This document shows positions 60,694-64,000 of a stretch of 64,000 bases of DNA, piece after piece. How positions within the stretch are numbered: the stretch's first letter is position 1; each line of letters starts with the position of its first letter. A program made the translations under genes and the position numbers. The notes under the pieces are model-generated. The model searched no databases. It was given only the letters and a program-made list of their open reading frames with translations, and had not been told where the DNA came from. This DNA comes from Flavobacterium psychrophilum (GTDB taxonomy: Bacteria > Bacteroidota > Bacteroidia > Flavobacteriales > Flavobacteriaceae): the NCBI GenBank assembly GCA_945890865.1, contig CAMDDB010000004.1:62001-126000 (forward strand), read 5' to 3'.

Positions 60694-61704
60694 TTATTCG
60701 AATTTTGAATCTACATGTTCCTTGATAAGGTTTCTTAAACTCTCTATTGTCTCCCACTCTGTATTGGTGCCAGAGTCATAGTTGAATCCTTCCGTTACTT
60801 TTTTTGCAGAAAATGAATCCACGAAATCTTTAATTTTAAAATTAGGTACAGTTGGTAAAATCGTAAAATACTTACCTAAATCATAGGTGTAAAAAGAATC
60901 TGAAGACGTAATCATTTCTTCATGTATTTTCTCTCCAGGTCGGATCCCAACAATTATTTGTTCGCAATCTGGTGCAACAGCAGTAGCCACATCGGTAATT
61001 CTATAGGATGGAATTTTAGGAATAAAAATTTCTCCTCCCCAAGCATGCTCCATTGCGTGCATCACCATATCTACTCCTCCTTGTAAAGAGATGTTAAAAC
61101 GAGTCATAGCACTATCCGTTATTGGTAATTTTCCTTCACTTTTTTTCTTTAAGAAGAAAGGAATTACTGAGCCATTTGACCCCATAACATTTCCATATCG
61201 CACCACAGAAAATTTGATAGGATTTGTTCCTTTAATATTATTTGCTGCCACAAATAATTTATCAGATGTTAATTTTGTAGCTCCATATAAATTTATAGGT
61301 GCACAAGCTTTGTCTGTCGATAGTGCTACCACATTAGATACGCTAGTTTGCAAAGCTGCATGAATTACATTTTGCGCTCCACCAATATTGGTTTTGATAC
61401 ATTCATCTGGATTATATTCCGCCAAATGAACATGCTTCATGGCTGCGGCGTGAATAACAATATCTACGCCTTGAAAAGCCCTGATCAATCGTTGTTCATC
61501 ACGAACGTCTCCTAAGAAAAAACGGATTTGAGGAAATTGACTTTCAGGAAATTCCTGAGCCATTTGAAATTGTTTTTGTTCATCTCTAGATAAGATGATT
61601 AATTTTTTTATATTCGGATGGTTTCTGAAAATATGGGAAGTCAAAGCTTTTCCTAGAGATCCTGTACCTCCTGTAATTAATATGATTTTATTTTCTAAAT
61701 TCAT
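60694..61704 (-). CDS. pseB: PseB, UDP-GlcNAc 4,6-dehydratase (inverting)
   Basis: It converts UDP-GlcNAc to UDP-4-keto-6-deoxy-L-AltNAc, the first step of the pseudaminic-type pathway. The 336 residues show ILITGGTGSLGKALT, AAAMKHVHLAEYNP and STDKACAPINLYGATKLTSDKLF with YxxxK, then RYGNVMGSNGSVIPFF. A separate membrane-bound dehydratase lies at 28.2 kb. It heads the nonulosonate block, 29 bp after the small nucleotidyltransferase gene. Confidence 0.94.
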   Translation of the reverse strand: MNLENKIILITGGTGSLGKALTSHIFRNHPNIKKLIILSRDEQKQFQMAQEFPESQFPQIRFFLGDVRDEQRLIRAFQGVDIVIHAAAMKHVHLAEYNPDECIKTNIGGAQNVIHAALQTSVSNVVALSTDKACAPINLYGATKLTSDKLFVAANNIKGTNPIKFSVVRYGNVMGSNGSVIPFFLKKKSEGKLPITDSAMTRFNISLQGGVDMVMHAMEHAWGGEIFIPKIPSYRITDVATAVAPDCEQIIVGIRPGEKIHEEMITSSDSFYTYDLGKYFTILPTVPNFKIKDFVDSFSAKKVTEGFNYDSGTNTEWETIESLRNLIKEHVDSKFE

Positions 61705-61733
61705 TTTCTAAATTTACTTTAATTAATTTTTTT

Positions 61734-62150
61734 CTATTTCAACAACCAACTAGAAGATTGAATTTTGTCTCCTAACCCATCTAATAATGCAATGCCTAAT
61801 TTTTCGCAAATAGGTGCTTCGGGTATGGAGTTATTGTTTTGGTCGCCACCATTGGCAAAAGCTAGCTGGTAGTCATGATGTAATTGTTCGTGTATGTGTT
61901 GTATGGTAGCACAAACGGTGCGGTCTTCATCAATAGAAAGAAACACCTGGTCTACACTTTTGATGTTGGACACTATAAACACGCGCTCGTCTTCTTTTTG
62001 AAATTCTTTACTGCCTTTCAAGGCGCGTTGTTTGTCGTTATTTACGATTACTACAAGGTAATCGCCCAACGCTTTGGCGTTGTTGAAATATTCAATATGG
62101 CCTTTGTGGATGGGGTTGAAATATCCGGAGACGATGATGGCTTTTTTCAT
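61734..62150 (-). CDS. Cytidylyltransferase-fold protein (RfaE2/TagD-like)
   Basis: The 138-residue protein has the nucleotidyltransferase HxGH motif NPIHKGHIEYF and VVIVNNDKQRALKG and ends with KIQSSSWLL, as in RfaE C-domains or TagD. Length suits a single domain. It may activate a sugar phosphate (ADP- or CDP-type) or be linked to a nonulosonate sugar. It is the first gene of the pse block, bordered by long repeat copy D upstream. Confidence 0.75.
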   Translation of the reverse strand: MKKAIIVSGYFNPIHKGHIEYFNNAKALGDYLVVIVNNDKQRALKGSKEFQKEDERVFIVSNIKSVDQVFLSIDEDRTVCATIQHIHEQLHHDYQLAFANGGDQNNNSIPEAPICEKLGIALLDGLGDKIQSSSWLLK

Positions 62151-62200
62151 GTGTTGGGTGTCGGGTAATAGGGTTTTAAATTATAATTTAAGTTTAATTT

Positions 62201-62416
62201 CTTTTTACTTTTTTCCCTTGATGGTAAAAAGTAACAAAAAAGATCAGGCCTGAATCATTTCGTCTTGAAAACTACCTCGAAAAGAGGTCCGCAATTAGCT
62301 TCGCTCCGTTCGGCTGTGCCTCGGGTCAAGTCGCTCGTCATACTTCCTCGTCTTTGAGCATTGCTCCTGTACTTTTCTTCGTTGTTTTACTACGCCGATC
62401 TGATTAGGGCGGGGTT
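62201..62416 (+). repeat. Intergenic long repeat, copy D
   Basis: This direct repeat of copies A-C begins CTTTTTACTTTTTTCCC and ends GATTAGGGCGGGGTT. It has the GC-rich insertion at 62296-62329 like copy B, but shares the cgtcatA/ctTtgag bases with copy C. It lies in a 426-bp spacer (62151-62576) without a gene, between the wzz gene and the nucleotidyltransferase gene. Together with copy C it brackets the 25-kb variable cassette. Confidence 0.85.
62296..62329 (+). repeat. GC-rich mini-element nested in copy D
   Basis: This is the same 34-bp segment, at the same site of the long repeat, as in copy B (35110-35143). Confidence 0.75.
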
Positions 62417-62422
62417 GAAAGT

Positions 62423-62576
62423 TTAGCTTCGCTCCGTTCGGCTTCGCCTCGGGTTGTTGTTCGTGATTCGCTATTCAAGTTAAGAGTTACTATTCACGAG
62501 TTACGGATTACGCTTCACGATTTTGCTGCGCCTCGGGTCGTTGTTCGAGTCGCGATTCACGGTTCGCGATTCACGG
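62423..62576 (+). repeat. GC-rich mini-element and degenerate gattcacg words
   Basis: 62423-62460 is a full mini-element (TTAGCTTCGCTCCGTTCGG, GCTTCGCCTCGGG). The rest is a chain of related short words such as GATTCACGGTTCGC and GAGTTACGG, with another short mini-element at 62521-62545. It holds no gene and lies between copy D and the wzz stop. Confidence 0.6.
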
Positions 62577-63638
62577 CTAAAGACTTAACTCTTTCAAAAT
62601 TCTTCTTACAATCAATCCCAATACAGTTAGAAAACCAGCTAAAATACCGCCTAATATAATCCCTTTTGCTTTTCCAAATTTTTCCTTTGGTAAGGGTAAA
62701 ATGGGTTGGTCTATGACTTGTATTAATGGGGTTTCTTTGCGTAAGGTTACTTTGGCTAACTCGGTTTGTTTTACGATTTCGGTTAAAATGGCGGTGTTGG
62801 CTTGTACGTCTACTTGTCTCCTAGCAGAAGGTACGCGTTTTACGTTTAGCGCTGGATTGAGACCAAATGTGTTATCATTGGCTACGGCTACTCCGGTTAT
62901 GGCGCCATTCAGTTCCCCACGAATGGAATCGGTTTGGCGTACCAAGATGTCCATGTTTTCTTTGGCGCGTTTACTCTTGGTTTCGATGTAAAAATCAGTA
63001 ACCGTTTGGGTTAATGCTAAATTGAATTGCTGCGCAAAATATTCATTGGTGCTTTTCATGGTAATGGTTCCAATGGCTACTTTTTTGTCTTTTTGATCTA
63101 CGGTTAAAGCGGTTTTAGATAAATTGTTATAAATTACTCCAAAAATACTGTCTTGGGCTCTGGTAAATTTGCTCTTGTCCGCATTAGGTAGGAATTGCAA
63201 ACTTTTCAACTTTGGTTTTTCTTCCCATTTTTTGCGCCATTTTTTATCTTGAATGAACATTTCGGCTAGAGAAATGGTTTTGTTGTTTTGGGTAACAGGT
63301 GCTAATAAGGTTTGCTCTACCATAGCACGCGATTTAAAGAGCTCCATTAAATTGGCTCCTGCAAACGCACCACTGTTGCTTCCTGCGCTTCCTAAATCTA
63401 ATCCAAATGAACTGGCCAAACTTCCTAATCCACCGCCTGAGGCTTTTCCGTCTTCTAAGGCATAAGTTAGTGTGGCGGTGTATACTGGTTTTTTCGTAAA
63501 GGAATAGCCCAAACCTAATAGGGCGCCAATAATTCCGGCTAAAACTATCGTTTTCCATTTAGAAAGTAAAAAAACATACCATTCTTTGGCTTTAAGAAGG
63601 AGTTCTTTTAGGGTGATTTCGTCGTTTGGTGTTTCCAT
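62577..63638 (-). CDS. Wzz-type chain-length determinant
   Basis: The 353-residue inner-membrane protein has an N-terminal helix (WKTIVLAGIIGALLGLGYSF), a large periplasmic helical domain, and a C-terminal helix (GIILGGILAGFLTVLGLIV) after PILPLPKEKFG, the canonical Wzz layout with the Pro-rich segment. It sets the number of repeat units made by the Wzy polymerase. It lacks a tyrosine-kinase domain. It lies at the upstream edge of the glycan block. Confidence 0.9.
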   Translation of the reverse strand: METPNDEITLKELLLKAKEWYVFLLSKWKTIVLAGIIGALLGLGYSFTKKPVYTATLTYALEDGKASGGGLGSLASSFGLDLGSAGSNSGAFAGANLMELFKSRAMVEQTLLAPVTQNNKTISLAEMFIQDKKWRKKWEEKPKLKSLQFLPNADKSKFTRAQDSIFGVIYNNLSKTALTVDQKDKKVAIGTITMKSTNEYFAQQFNLALTQTVTDFYIETKSKRAKENMDILVRQTDSIRGELNGAITGVAVANDNTFGLNPALNVKRVPSARRQVDVQANTAILTEIVKQTELAKVTLRKETPLIQVIDQPILPLPKEKFGKAKGIILGGILAGFLTVLGLIVRRILKELSL

Positions 63639-63790
63639 TTTTTTGGTATTAGGTGAAGGGTATTAGGGGTTAACTAATGCCTTTTCACTTTTAGTTTTAC
63701 TTATTTTTTTTTAACCGCAAGGTCCGCAAGGATTTCGCAAAGGTCGCAAAAGGTTTTGAATTATTACTTTTACTTTTTTTTCTTAGTAAA
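63639..63790. repeat. Intergenic spacer with CGCAAGG word repeat
   Basis: No gene is present. At 63715-63754 the words CGCAAGGTC, CGCAAGGATTT, CGCAAAGGT, CGCAAAAGG form a degenerate 9-to-11-bp array. The rest is T-rich (cttttcacttttag) and resembles the spacer at 30.8 kb. Confidence 0.55.
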
Positions 63791-63838
63791 ATTGGCACAT
63801 TGTCTAATTGACACATTGGCAAATTGTCTAATTGACTA
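63791..63838 (-). repeat. Octamer array, six units, overlapping a stop codon
   Basis: ATTGGCAC, ATTGTCTA, ATTGACAC, ATTGGCAA, ATTGTCTA, ATTGACTA are contiguous. The last unit contains the TAG stop of the nucleotide-sugar dehydrogenase, exactly as at 35364-35371. Confidence 0.8.
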
Positions 63839-64000
63839 AAGTCTCCAATAATTTTTGAAGTTATTTCTATCCATAACCCCTTTGATATCAAATAAATACA
63901 CTGGTCCGTTGGATAGTTCTTCGAAATCTGAAGGTGTCATGTTGCGATAAGCTTGGTGCCCAACTGCTAAAACGATGCTGTCGTATTTTCCAGTTGGACT
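63836..64000 (-). CDS. Nucleotide-sugar dehydrogenase, C-terminus (partial)
   Basis: The visible 54 codons (YDSIVLAVGHQAYRNM, FEELSNGPVYLFDIKGVMD, NYWRL-stop) match the C-terminal UDP-binding domain of the UDP-GlcNAc/GalNAc 6-dehydrogenase (WbpO/TviB/VipA) family. The rest lies outside the window. This enzyme would make a UDP-hexosaminuronic acid for the same glycan. The stop codon is part of the octamer array. Confidence 0.75.
   Translation of the reverse strand, partial: SPTGKYDSIVLAVGHQAYRNMTPSDFEELSNGPVYLFDIKGVMDRNNFKNYWRL

Noticed and set aside
63697..63891. 64-codon minus-strand frame at the window end
   Set aside because: It runs through repeat DNA and across the stop of the nucleotide-sugar dehydrogenase in another frame; it is not a gene.

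Overview
The window looks like a chromosomal segment of a Flavobacteriaceae bacterium, probably Flavobacterium or a close relative. The DNA is AT-rich. Genes lack Shine-Dalgarno sequences, and several are preceded by the Bacteroidota-type -7 element TAnnTTTG, with one full TTTG-N19-TATATTTG promoter in front of tRNA-Thr. Family-typical genes include a PorV/PorQ-like barrel protein, a DUF4105/Lnb-type protein, an M61 peptidase, TIGR03643 proteins, a DUF4369 lipoprotein and Wzx/Wzy-type surface glycan genes. I see no IS element, CRISPR array, rRNA or prophage.

Region 1 (1-27.4 kb) is core genome on both strands: argS, fabH, an ABC ATPase, htpG, alkB, two tandem TIGR03643 genes, an M61 peptidase, a DUF4369 lipoprotein, tRNA-Thr(TGT), manA, a Bcp peroxiredoxin, queD, idi, a cold-shock-domain gene, a COG2509 flavoprotein, a DUF2891 gene, a RecQ lacking the zinc-binding cysteines, kdsD, tatC, an AhpD-like gene, lptB, pssA, a PorV/PorQ-like gene, a DUF4105/Lnb-like gene and a LytTR regulator with a degenerate receiver. 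manA, kdsD and lptB tie this part to cell-surface sugar metabolism.

Region 2 (27.6-64 kb) is a surface-polysaccharide locus, almost all on the minus strand. It has two phosphoglycosyl transferases, a PglF/WbpM-type dehydratase, rfbABDC (dTDP-L-rhamnose), a PglE-type aminotransferase, an EpsG-like polymerase, a WbpV-like reductase, two tandem Gmd-like dehydratases (GDP-sugars), glycosyltransferases, a Wzy-like polymerase, a dTDP-rhamnose 4-epimerase-like protein, acyltransferases, a PhyH dioxygenase, Wzx, and a nonulosonic (pseudaminic-type) acid module (pseB, pseC, methyltransferase, aldo/keto reductase, pseF-like, class III aminotransferase, two GNATs, formyltransferase, PIG-L deacetylase, pseI). 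No PseG-like hydrolase is visible. Wzz and the 3' end of a nucleotide-sugar dehydrogenase close the window.

The most unusual feature is the intergenic DNA of region 2. Four direct copies of a structured repeat of about 180-215 bp (near 34.0, 35.1, 36.7 and 62.3 kb) bracket rfbC, the PglE-like gene and the whole 37-62 kb cassette. Around them, in constant order, are tandem octamers (KWGNCAAT) starting at gene stop codons, tandem heptamers, and a GC-rich mini-element. The allele pattern among the four copies indicates recombination between them. A decayed glycosyltransferase remnant lies at 43.98-44.18 kb. Together these suggest a glycan locus remodelled by exchange of cassettes between intergenic repeats.
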